Assembly (NCBI GenBank): GCA_019638255.1
Contig: JAHBUD010000001.1
Span: 1,674,001 to 1,738,000, forward strand
Direction of reading: 5' to 3'
DNA from: Cyclobacteriaceae bacterium
Lineage (GTDB): Bacteria > Bacteroidota > Bacteroidia > Cytophagales > Cyclobacteriaceae
Length of the DNA: 64,000 nucleotides
Shown here: piece after piece, positions 53,698 through 60,903 of the stretch
Layout: the number at the start of each line of letters is the position of its first letter
Position numbering within the stretch: position 1 is the stretch's first letter
The notes under the pieces: model-generated
Seen by the model: the letters and a program-made list of their open reading frames with translations, nothing else
The model's database searches: none
Told to the model about the DNA's origin: nothing
Program-made: the position numbers and the translations under genes

Positions 53698-55068
53698 TCA
53701 GTGCGTGAGTTTATGAATTATGTTTTCGATCGAAAGTTTTTCCTGTTCTCCGCGCTCCATGTTTTTAAGGGTGAGCGAGCCACTTTGTATTTCTTCTTCG
53801 CCAATGACTAGGCAAAAGCTTATGTTTTTTTTGTTGGCATAGTCCAGTTGCTTTTTCAGCTTGGCTATGTCAGGGTAAACTTCACTGTTGATGCCTGCTG
53901 CGCGTAACCGGGTAAGCATGGAAAGTACGTAGTGGCGGGTTGCATCATCAAAATGGCAAACCAAAACTTTTGATGAGGCTAACGTTTCTTTTGGAAAGAG
54001 GTTCAGTTCTTCCATTGCATCGTAAATGCGATCAATGCCAAATGAAATGCCTACACCCGAAAGTTGTTCTTTTGATCCGAAAGCCTGTGTAAGGTTATCG
54101 TACCGGCCACCACCGCTCACACTGCCAATGGCAACGTTATTAATTTTAACTTCGAAGATGCATCCTGTATAATAGCTGAGGCCACGGGCCAGCGCTACAT
54201 CAAACTCAACATGGTCGCTGTTGGCTTGATAATGTTCAAACAACTTGAAAACATCTTTTAAGTCATCAATACCTTTTTTACCTGAGGTTGAGGAGGCCAG
54301 TGAAGTTGAAAGGATGTTAAGTTTTTGCTGTGCTGTACCAGCGGTTTTTAACAGTTCAAAAAGTTTATCGAGCTGTTGGGCAGCGAATCCTTTTTCGGAA
54401 AGCTCATTCCGAACATTTTCTTCCCCTATTTTTTCCAGCTTATCAATGACCACAAACAAATCGCTTTCCCTTCCGGATGCATTCACCTGTTCAGCGATGC
54501 CGTTCAGCACTCCTCTGTGATTGATCTTGATGGTGTAGTCATGAATCGACAAATGTTGCATCACCTCTTTAATCATGAGGACGATTTCGGCTTCGCAGAT
54601 CAGCGAATCAGTACCAACCACATCGGCATCGCATTGATAAAACTCACGGTACCTTCCTTTTTGCGGCCGGTCGGCACGCCACACGGGCTGAATCTGGTAG
54701 CGTTTGAAAGGAAGCGTTATCTCATGCCGGTTCATCACCACATAGCGGGCAAAGGGAACGGTGAGGTCGTAGCGGAGGCCTTTTTCAGAGATTTCGCTGG
54801 CTACGAGTTTCGAGTTTCGGGTTTCGAGTTTTGATGCATCAATGTCTTTTAGAAAATCACCACTATTCAATACTTTAAACAATAGCTGATCACCTTCATC
54901 CCCATATTTCCCGGTTAAAGTCGACAGGTTTTCCATGGCTGGAGTCTCCAACGGTAGGAAGCCAAAGCGCTGGAATACCGTTCGGATGGTGTTGAGAATA
55001 AATTGCCGTTTAGCCATTACAGCGGGTCCGAAATCGCGTGTTCCTTTGGGTAAAGTTGGTTTTTCCAT
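53698..55068 (-). CDS. hisS: Histidine--tRNA ligase
   Basis: A 456-residue class II synthetase. Motif 1 is near the start (LPKGTRDFGPAVMAKR), motif 2 around KRYQIQPVWRADRPQKGRYREFYQCDAD, and the histidine-specific LARGLSYYTGCIFEVK and motif 3 GGGRYDNL are present; the anticodon-binding domain ends the protein. A seven-base tandem repeat lies inside the coding region at 54804-54831, in a variable loop between motifs 1 and 2. It is first in the run with hutH 4 bp downstream. Confidence 0.95.
   Translation of the reverse strand: MEKPTLPKGTRDFGPAVMAKRQFILNTIRTVFQRFGFLPLETPAMENLSTLTGKYGDEGDQLLFKVLNSGDFLKDIDASKLETRNSKLVASEISEKGLRYDLTVPFARYVVMNRHEITLPFKRYQIQPVWRADRPQKGRYREFYQCDADVVGTDSLICEAEIVLMIKEVMQHLSIHDYTIKINHRGVLNGIAEQVNASGRESDLFVVIDKLEKIGEENVRNELSEKGFAAQQLDKLFELLKTAGTAQQKLNILSTSLASSTSGKKGIDDLKDVFKLFEHYQANSDHVEFDVALARGLSYYTGCIFEVKINNVAIGSVSGGGRYDNLTQAFGSKEQLSGVGISFGIDRIYDAMEELNLFPKETLASSKVLVCHFDDATRHYVLSMLTRLRAAGINSEVYPDIAKLKKQLDYANKKNISFCLVIGEEEIQSGSLTLKNMERGEQEKLSIENIIHKLTH
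54804..54831. repeat. Four-copy heptanucleotide repeat inside hisS
   Basis: On the plus strand CGAGTTT, CGAGTTT, CGGGTTT, CGAGTTT follow one another at 54804-54831. The repeat encodes part of the variable loop with KLETRNSKLVAS. A change in copy number by one would shift the reading frame. Confidence 0.75.
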
Positions 55069-55075
55069 ACAAAGG

Positions 55076-55083
55076 CAAAGCTA
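55076..55083 (-). promoter_or_regulatory. Candidate -7 box for hisS
   Basis: TAGCTTTG on the minus strand (plus CAAAGCTA) matches TAnnTTTG, ending 7 bp before the hisS ATG. A transcript from it would have a leader of only a few bases. No clear -33 box. Confidence 0.35.
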
Positions 55084-55151
55084 ATACGATTGCAGAAAGT
55101 GCGCTTAATAATGCCCATTTTTAAGGTAAATACACATTCTTAAGGCAGACC

Positions 55152-55182
55152 TTTGCCTATGTGGCGGAAAGCGTTATTTTTG
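55152..55182 (+). promoter_or_regulatory. Strong Bacteroidota promoter for the 50-residue basic protein gene
   Basis: TTTG (55152-55155), a 19-bp spacer and TATTTTTG (55175-55182) match the TTTG-N19-TAnnTTTG consensus exactly, 22 bp before the ATG at 55205. Confidence 0.75.
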
Positions 55183-55204
55183 CGCTCCTTTTAATAATAA
55201 AGTT

Positions 55205-55357
55205 ATGGCAGTAACCCGTTTAAAGAGAAAGAACCGCAAAGACAAGTCGAAAGCTGCGGTTAGGCGTCTGAACCTGAAAATCCAGAATGCCAAGCCCGTT
55301 ATTAAGAACGTAGACATCGAACAACTGAAGGAAGAGTTCAAGACCAAAAAAGGCTGA
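55205..55357 (+). CDS. Small highly basic conserved-looking protein, 50 residues
   Basis: The frame is ATG to TGA, opening MAVTRLKRKNRKDKSKAAVR and ending KEEFKTKKG. About one third of residues are Lys or Arg, mostly in the first half. The second half is a likely amphipathic helix with IEQLKEEF. The size and charge resemble ribosome-associated or nucleic-acid-binding small proteins, but I recognise no named family. It has a near-perfect promoter and its own terminator (55383 on), so it is a single-gene transcript. Confidence 0.75.
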   Translation: MAVTRLKRKNRKDKSKAAVRRLNLKIQNAKPVIKNVDIEQLKEEFKTKKG

Positions 55358-55382
55358 TTACACTCCTTTAAGGATATTTGAG

Positions 55383-55416
55383 AAGCCCTCGTCCGTTGAT
55401 TGATGAGGGCTTTTAT
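55383..55416 (+). terminator. Terminator after the 50-residue protein gene
   Basis: AAGCCCTC (55383-55390) pairs with GAGGGCTT (55405-55412) across a 14-base loop, then a T run. It begins 25 bp after the TGA at 55357. Confidence 0.75.
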
Positions 55417-55501
55417 TTTTCCATTATCCATTGTCGGCAGGTTACAATTTCAAGTTGTAATTGATGAATTTTCAAATTACTTTGAATCATCAATAACCAC
55501 T

Positions 55502-56077
55502 ATGAGCGACTTTTCATCCTGGTGGGAAGGATTGAATCTTTCCCTCAAGATTTACTGGGCACTTGCCATTCCGTTCACACTTTTCTTTGTGCTGCAACTT
55601 ATCCTGTCTTTCATGGGCGGGGATGTTCCAGACGATACCCCCGATGCTGAAGTTGAGGCTGATACCGGAATAGGTTTTCAATTCTTCACCCTGAAGAACC
55701 TGGTAGCTTTCTTTTCCATCTTCGGGTGGACAGGTATTGCGTGTATTGACTCTGGTCTTTCAGAGACAGCTTCGTTGCTTATTGCTCTTGGGGCCGGTTT
55801 GGTTATGATGACCATCATGGCTTCAATCTTTTACTTTCTCGGAAAGGCCAATGCCGATGGTACTTTAAAAATGAAAAATGCGCTAGGCGGTATAGGAGAA
55901 GTTTACCTGACCATAAAGGGTAAACGTGGTAGTATTGGTAAAGTGCAGATAAAAATTCAAGGCTCATTGCGTACGCTCGATGCCATGACCGATGATGAGC
56001 AGGATATCCCTACCGGAAAGATTATTACTGTCTCGCAAGTTGTAAATGATTCCATACTCGTTGTAACCACTAAATAA
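55502..56077 (+). CDS. NfeD-like membrane protein with C-terminal OB-fold
   Basis: About 191 residues from the ATG at 55502; the open frame extends to 55400 through the preceding terminator, so the shorter start is preferred. Two or three helices (IYWALAIPFTLFFVLQLILSFM and ETASLLIALGAGLVMMTIMASIF) come first. A C-terminal beta barrel follows with NALGGIGEVYLTIKGKRGSIG and ITVSQVVNDSILVVTTK. NfeD/YuaF proteins partner flotillins in membrane microdomains. The flotillin gene starts 11 bp downstream. Confidence 0.8.
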   Translation: MSDFSSWWEGLNLSLKIYWALAIPFTLFFVLQLILSFMGGDVPDDTPDAEVEADTGIGFQFFTLKNLVAFFSIFGWTGIACIDSGLSETASLLIALGAGLVMMTIMASIFYFLGKANADGTLKMKNALGGIGEVYLTIKGKRGSIGKVQIKIQGSLRTLDAMTDDEQDIPTGKIITVSQVVNDSILVVTTK

Positions 56078-56088
56078 ATCTATAGCTA

Positions 56089-57624
56089 ATGAATGTTTTT
56101 ATTTTGCCCATAGCCACGCTTGCAGTACTATTCGTTTTCGTGGTGCTCGTAACGTTTTTCAGACGATATAAGCGTTGTCCTTCCGATCGCATCCTTGTTG
56201 TGTATGGTAAAGTCGGAGGAGGTTCCGCCCGGTGTATTCATGGAGGAGCCTCTTTCATCTGGCCTGTCTTTCAGGATTACGCCTTTATGGACCTTACCCC
56301 AATTTCGATTGAAGTAAACCTGACCAACGCACTGAGTAAGCAAAATATCCGGGTGGATGTGCCTTCACGTTTTACAGTGGGTATCTCCACCGAAACAGGC
56401 ATTATGGAAAATGCAGCCGAGCGCTTGCTTGGATTACAGCGTCAGGACATCCATGCACTTGCACATGATATCATTGTTGGTCAGATGCGTTTGGTGGTGG
56501 CCATGATGGATATTGAAGAGATCAACACAAACCGCGAGCAGTTTCTGAGCAACGTATCGCACAACGTTGAAGCTGAACTCAAGAAAATTGGTTTAAAGCT
56601 GATCAACGTAAACTTCACGGATATCCGTGATGAAAGCGGATACATTGAAGCGTTGGGTAAGGAAGCTGCAGCCAAGGCGATTAATGAAGCGAAGATACGG
56701 GTGGCTGATCAGGAACGTCTTGGGGATATTGGAAAAACTGAAGCTGAGAAAGAGCGCGATATTAAAGTTTCTGAAATGATCCGCGATCGCGATACGCAAG
56801 TTGCGGTAACAGTTAAAGATAAGGAGGTATTGATTGCCGGAGCTAAGCGCGATGAGTCGATCGGTAAAGTTGAAGCCGAACGGGATACCCGTATTAAATC
56901 AGCTGAAGCTAATGCGCTTGCCGTGAAAGGTGAAAACCAGTCTAAGATAGCGGTGGCAAACTCCGATGCTGAAAGAAGAGAGCGAGAAGCAGAAGCTTTA
57001 CGCAAGGCCATTGCATCGGAAAAAGTTCAATCTGCAAAGGCACTGGAAGAGGCTTATTTAGCAGAACAACTGGCTGAGAAGGCACGTGCTGAGCGTGAGC
57101 GTGCCTCACAAAATGCCAACATTGTGGTGGCAGCCGAGATACAAAAGCAAAAAGCTATCATCGAGGCACAGGCCGAAGCGGAAAAGGTTCGTGAACGTGC
57201 CAAAGGTGAAGCCGATGCTATTTTCCTTAAGCGCCAGGCTGAGGCAAAGGGTATTTTTGAAATACTCACTAAACAAGCCGATGGTTTGAAGCAAATCGTA
57301 AATGCTGCCGGCAACAGTTCTAAAGATGCGGCCATGCTCATTATTGCGGATAAGCTGCCTGAATTGGTTCGTATGCAAACGGAGGCGATTAAAAACATTC
57401 AGATTGATAAGGTTACCGTGTGGGAAGGCGGTAATTCAAAAGATGGAAAAACATCTACGGCTAACTTTATTTCAGGGATGTACCAGTCTGTGCCTCCGTT
57501 GCATGAGGTATTCAAAATGGCAGGCCTCGATCTGCCAACCTATTTAGGTCAGCAAACTGAGCCACAAACAAAGCCTGCACCACCTGCCGATCCGGATCCG
57601 TCTCCTCCGGAGAAGAAAAAGTAA
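56089..57624 (+). CDS. Flotillin (SPFH domain) protein
   Basis: A 511-residue protein. An N-terminal membrane hairpin (FILPIATLAVLFVFVVLVTFF) precedes the SPFH/band-7 domain (about 50-190: GASFIWPVFQDYAFMDLTPI, LINVNFTDIRDESGYIEALG). A long Ala/Glu-rich coiled coil follows (about 190-400), with many KAEAE/RERA units. The C-terminus has GGNSKDGKTSTANFISGMYQ and a Pro-rich tail. Flotillins form oligomeric scaffolds in membrane microdomains. It pairs with the NfeD-like gene 11 bp upstream. A terminator follows at 57631. Confidence 0.92.
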   Translation: MNVFILPIATLAVLFVFVVLVTFFRRYKRCPSDRILVVYGKVGGGSARCIHGGASFIWPVFQDYAFMDLTPISIEVNLTNALSKQNIRVDVPSRFTVGISTETGIMENAAERLLGLQRQDIHALAHDIIVGQMRLVVAMMDIEEINTNREQFLSNVSHNVEAELKKIGLKLINVNFTDIRDESGYIEALGKEAAAKAINEAKIRVADQERLGDIGKTEAEKERDIKVSEMIRDRDTQVAVTVKDKEVLIAGAKRDESIGKVEAERDTRIKSAEANALAVKGENQSKIAVANSDAERREREAEALRKAIASEKVQSAKALEEAYLAEQLAEKARAERERASQNANIVVAAEIQKQKAIIEAQAEAEKVRERAKGEADAIFLKRQAEAKGIFEILTKQADGLKQIVNAAGNSSKDAAMLIIADKLPELVRMQTEAIKNIQIDKVTVWEGGNSKDGKTSTANFISGMYQSVPPLHEVFKMAGLDLPTYLGQQTEPQTKPAPPADPDPSPPEKKK

Positions 57625-57630
57625 AATTCA

Positions 57631-57664
57631 AACCCACTTCGGTTGCGATCGGAGTGGGTTTTTT
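57631..57664 (+). terminator. Terminator after the flotillin gene
   Basis: AACCCACT (57631-57638) and AGTGGGTT (57653-57660) pair perfectly around a 14-base loop, followed by a T run. It overlaps an upstream-extended reading of the xth gene, which supports the shorter xth start. Confidence 0.75.
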
Positions 57665-57699
57665 ATTTCTTGCAGGCCTCAAAAATTGGTTACGAAAAC

Positions 57700-58476
57700 A
57701 TGGCAGTATTGAACCTCGTTTGTTGGAATGTTAACGGTATCCGGTCAATCGTTAAAAAAGATTTTCTGAAAGATGTTAAAGCCATGGCTCCCGATATGCT
57801 TTGCTTGCAGGAAACAAAGGCTAATGTTGAAGATGTTAAGAACGTAATGGAACTGCTGCCGGAGTATAGAAGCTATGTGAATGCTTCGAAGGCAAGACAG
57901 GGTTATTCCGGCACAGCTATCTTAACAAAGACAGAGCCCATAGCGGTAACATACGACATGGCCCTTGAGCAACACGACCAAGAGGGCAGGGTGGTAACGG
58001 CCGAATATGAAAGCTTCTTTTTGGTAACCGTGTACACTCCCAATTCAGGTGAGGGGTTAAAGCGATTGGATTATCGTGCAACATGGGATGAGGCGTTCCG
58101 GAATTTTGTGTCAGGATTAAACCGAAGAAAACCCGTTATTATTTGTGGTGACCTTAATGTAGCGCATCAGGAAATTGATATCGCACGGGCGAAAGAAAAT
58201 TATAATAAGTCGTCTGGCTATACGCAGATAGAAATAGATGGCTTTCAGAAGTTACTCGATTCCGGCTTTGTTGATACATTCCGTCATTTTCATCCTGAAG
58301 AAGTTAAATACACGTATTGGAATTACATGTTCAATGCGCGCACACGGAATGTTGGCTGGCGTATAGATTACTTTTTAACGAGTAAATCCCTGGTAGACAA
58401 AATCAAATCGGCAACCATTTACAACGAGTACCATGGTTCAGATCATTGCCCGATCGGGTTGACCCTTTCGGTTTAA
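57700..58476 (+). CDS. xth: Exodeoxyribonuclease III
   Basis: About 258 residues from the ATG at 57700. It is an AP endonuclease/3'-5' exonuclease of the exonuclease III family for base excision repair. Diagnostic residues are VCWNVNGIRSIVKK, MLCLQETKANVEDVK with the metal-binding Glu, VIICGDLNVAHQEIDIA with the catalytic DLN, and YHGSDHCPIGLTLSV with the catalytic Asp-His. The longer in-frame start at 57643 lies in the terminator of the previous gene. It ends convergently with the 90-residue membrane protein, sharing TTAA at 58473-58476. Confidence 0.94.
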   Translation: MAVLNLVCWNVNGIRSIVKKDFLKDVKAMAPDMLCLQETKANVEDVKNVMELLPEYRSYVNASKARQGYSGTAILTKTEPIAVTYDMALEQHDQEGRVVTAEYESFFLVTVYTPNSGEGLKRLDYRATWDEAFRNFVSGLNRRKPVIICGDLNVAHQEIDIARAKENYNKSSGYTQIEIDGFQKLLDSGFVDTFRHFHPEEVKYTYWNYMFNARTRNVGWRIDYFLTSKSLVDKIKSATIYNEYHGSDHCPIGLTLSV

Positions 58477-58745
58477 TTCAAAAAGTAGAGCACAAAAACA
58501 GTTACAGATAATAACTGAAATAGCTTTTGCACTCTGCTGTCTGCCTTAAAAGTTGACCATCCCGTAGCAATACCCAGTGTTAAAAAGAATGCAAAATCCA
58601 TGAAGAAGCGCAAGGGTGTTTGGTCATGCCATATGCCGAAGGGCAGGTTAAAGTTTAATTCCAACGAAGCAAATTGAAGAATAGAGAATAGGGCTATCGC
58701 AATGTGAAGAACCATACAGCCTATACCAATGTATTTTGCTTGCAT
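58473..58745 (-). CDS. Small membrane protein of unknown function
   Basis: A 90-residue protein with about three predicted helices (IGIGCMVLHIAIALFSILQF, FFMDFAFFLTLGIATGW and LFQLLSVTVFVLYFL). The gene begins in the stop of murA (TGATG overlap), so it is probably cotranslated with it. I recognise no family. A link to cell-wall synthesis is only suggested by position. Confidence 0.65.
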   Translation of the reverse strand: MQAKYIGIGCMVLHIAIALFSILQFASLELNFNLPFGIWHDQTPLRFFMDFAFFLTLGIATGWSTFKADSRVQKLFQLLSVTVFVLYFLN

Positions 58746-60052
58746 CAGTTTATTCGTTCAATATCTGCTCCCAGTGACTTTAACCGTGTGTCAATGTTTT
58801 GATAACCACGGTCGATTTGATCAATACTGGATATTTCACTAACGCCATTAGCCGAAAGCGCTGCAATGAGCAATGCCACACCGGCACGTATATCGGGCGA
58901 AGCCATTTTTATACCACGCAAAGGATATTTGCGATCTAAACCTATAACCGTTGCGCGGTGAGGATCATTTAGAATAATCTGCGCTCCCATATCAATCAGC
59001 TTATCGACAAAAAAGAGCCTGCTTTCAAACATTTTTTGATGGATAAGCACAGTGCCTTTGGCTTGTGTGGCTACTACCAAAACAATGCTGATTAAATCGG
59101 GTGTAAACCCGGGCCAGGGAGCATCGGCAACGGTTAGTATTGATCCGTCAATAAAGGTTTCTATTTCGTAATGCGATTGTGCCGGTACATGGATGTCATC
59201 GCCCCGAAATTCCATTTTTATACCAAGCTTCTTAAACACATCGGGAATCATCCCTAGCATATCGATGCGGCAATTCTTGATGGTGATTTCCGATTGTGTC
59301 ATGGCCGCCAGACCAATGAAGCTCCCAATCTCAATCATATCCGGCAGCAGTGTATGTTCTGTGCCCTGAAGTTTCTCAACACCTTCAATGGTTATCAGGT
59401 TGGAACCAATACCGCTGATTTTTGCACCCATACGGTTCAGCATGAGGCAAAGCTGTTGCAGGTAGGGTTCGCAAGCAGCATTGTAAATGGTAGTAGTTCC
59501 TTTCGCCAGCACTGCCGCCATAATGATGTTGGCCGTTCCGGTAACGGAGGCTTCGTCCAACAACATGTAAGTGCCTTTCAGGTGGCTCGCATCAATATGA
59601 AATAACTGGTCGTTCGATTCGAAATTGAATTGAGCGCCTAATTTCTGAAATCCAATAAAGTGTGTGTCGAGTCTTCTTCTTCCAATCTTATCTCCGCCCG
59701 GTTTAGGAATGTTGGCCTTACCGTATCGGGCCAATATGGGACCCAATAACATAACCGATCCGCGAAGTGCAGCCGCCTTGGTACGATATTCATCGGTTTC
59801 CAAATAATGGGTGTCGATGGATGAAGCGGTAAACCGATAGGAGTCTGAATTTAGTTTTTCGACTTTACACCCCAGGTCACCCACTAACTCGATGAGTTTG
59901 TTTACATCGCGAATGTTGGGGATATTGTGGATGGTTACCGGCTGGTCGGTTAACAGTACCGAGCTGATGATTTGTAAGGCTTCGTTCTTGGCACCTTGCG
60001 GTGTTATTTCTCCTTTAAGTTTCTTACCACCTTTAATCCGGAAAATACTCAT
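58745..60052 (-). CDS. murA: UDP-N-acetylglucosamine 1-carboxyvinyltransferase
   Basis: A 435-residue enzyme for the first committed step of peptidoglycan precursor synthesis, moving enolpyruvyl from PEP to UDP-GlcNAc. The fold is seen from ITPQGAKNEALQIISSVLL, EYRTKAAALRGSVMLLGPIL, and the active-site loop. That loop reads KPGGDKIGRRR, with Asp121 where the E. coli enzyme has its Cys115, the residue fosfomycin alkylates. Substitution by Asp is known in naturally fosfomycin-resistant MurA proteins. Length is standard. The downstream membrane gene overlaps the stop by one base. Confidence 0.94.
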   Translation of the reverse strand: MSIFRIKGGKKLKGEITPQGAKNEALQIISSVLLTDQPVTIHNIPNIRDVNKLIELVGDLGCKVEKLNSDSYRFTASSIDTHYLETDEYRTKAAALRGSVMLLGPILARYGKANIPKPGGDKIGRRRLDTHFIGFQKLGAQFNFESNDQLFHIDASHLKGTYMLLDEASVTGTANIIMAAVLAKGTTTIYNAACEPYLQQLCLMLNRMGAKISGIGSNLITIEGVEKLQGTEHTLLPDMIEIGSFIGLAAMTQSEITIKNCRIDMLGMIPDVFKKLGIKMEFRGDDIHVPAQSHYEIETFIDGSILTVADAPWPGFTPDLISIVLVVATQAKGTVLIHQKMFESRLFFVDKLIDMGAQIILNDPHRATVIGLDRKYPLRGIKMASPDIRAGVALLIAALSANGVSEISSIDQIDRGYQNIDTRLKSLGADIERIN

Positions 60053-60135
60053 GAATCAATTAACAATTAACAATAATAAATATTTCTAATGGCTATTCCA
60101 CCACACCTAACTTAAGAATTGTTAAGGGTCAATTG

Positions 60136-60164
60136 TCAATTAACAATTGGTAATTGTTAATTGA
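60136..60164. repeat. AT-rich 13-bp perfect palindrome in the murA/DUF4290 gap
   Basis: TCAATTAACAATT (60136-60148) and AATTGTTAATTGA (60152-60164) pair perfectly with a GGT loop. Related AATTAACAATTAAC units occur at 60058-60075. It could act as a weak terminator, a regulator site or a dispersed repeat. Confidence 0.5.
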
Positions 60165-60171
60165 AAAGCGA

Positions 60172-60855
60172 TTAGTCTCTGCGTCTGCGATTCTTATTCT
60201 TGTTGAATGGCTTCTGATGGCGGTGTTTTCCTCCACCATTGTTCCGGTCGCGTTCGCGTTCGCCTTGTACGGGCTGCAACTTTTTGCGCTCGCGATAAAG
60301 CATTTCAAACAGATTTTCTTCCCGTACTTTATCAATGTTCAGTGTGAGCTTTCCTTCCGACATGATTTTGATGTCATTCAGGATAACCGAATCGTCCAGC
60401 ATTTCTTTATTCCACGCTCCAAAAAATGTTTTCATCAGTTTGCCCAGGTAGATGATGGCTTCTTCTTTTTCGGCAGGATCTTCTTTTTTAAGCGCTTCTT
60501 TTACCAGCTTCTCAATATTTTTTCCATAATGCTTAAACCTCACCTTGCTTTGCGGATAATTCACCTTCATGGGTTTCTTAAACAACACTTCAGGCTCAGG
60601 CACCGGGTAAGGATTATTGATATCGAGGTTGAAATCGGCAATGATGTACAGGTCATCCCAAAGCCGTTGTGGGTTTTCGGGTTGATCTTTCAAACTTGGC
60701 GTAAGCTGTTTGATGAGTTCAATGAGTGTAGCCGATAATTCCGTACGCTTATTCTTGTCGGGTACGCTGCGGATGTATTCCACTAATTTCTGAACATTGC
60801 GGCCGTATTCCTTTAAAATAATGTGGGGCCGTGCGGTATTGTATTCACCTATCAT
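60172..60855 (-). CDS. DUF4290 family protein
   Basis: A 227-residue protein of a family I recognise mainly from Bacteroidota and often next to murA. It opens EYNTARPHIILKEYGRNVQK, followed by helical repeats and VRFKHYGKNIEKLVKEALKK. The last 30 residues are strongly basic (KPFNKNKNRRRRD and RERDRNNGG), which suggests RNA or membrane contact. Function unknown. It is 119 bp upstream of murA with a palindrome in between. Confidence 0.82.
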   Translation of the reverse strand: MIGEYNTARPHIILKEYGRNVQKLVEYIRSVPDKNKRTELSATLIELIKQLTPSLKDQPENPQRLWDDLYIIADFNLDINNPYPVPEPEVLFKKPMKVNYPQSKVRFKHYGKNIEKLVKEALKKEDPAEKEEAIIYLGKLMKTFFGAWNKEMLDDSVILNDIKIMSEGKLTLNIDKVREENLFEMLYRERKKLQPVQGERERDRNNGGGKHRHQKPFNKNKNRRRRD

Positions 60856-60903
60856 GTAATTGGATTTATAACCGGCAGAAAGCTTAAAATCTGATTGATC
60901 TGC

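Noticed and set aside
54376..54834. 152-residue plus-strand frame opposite hisS
   Set aside because: It is antisense to a strongly supported synthetase; no motif.
60154..60738. 194-residue plus-strand frame opposite the DUF4290 gene
   Set aside because: It mirrors a conserved gene and its Phe/His-rich composition is what antisense of a Lys/Glu-rich gene gives.
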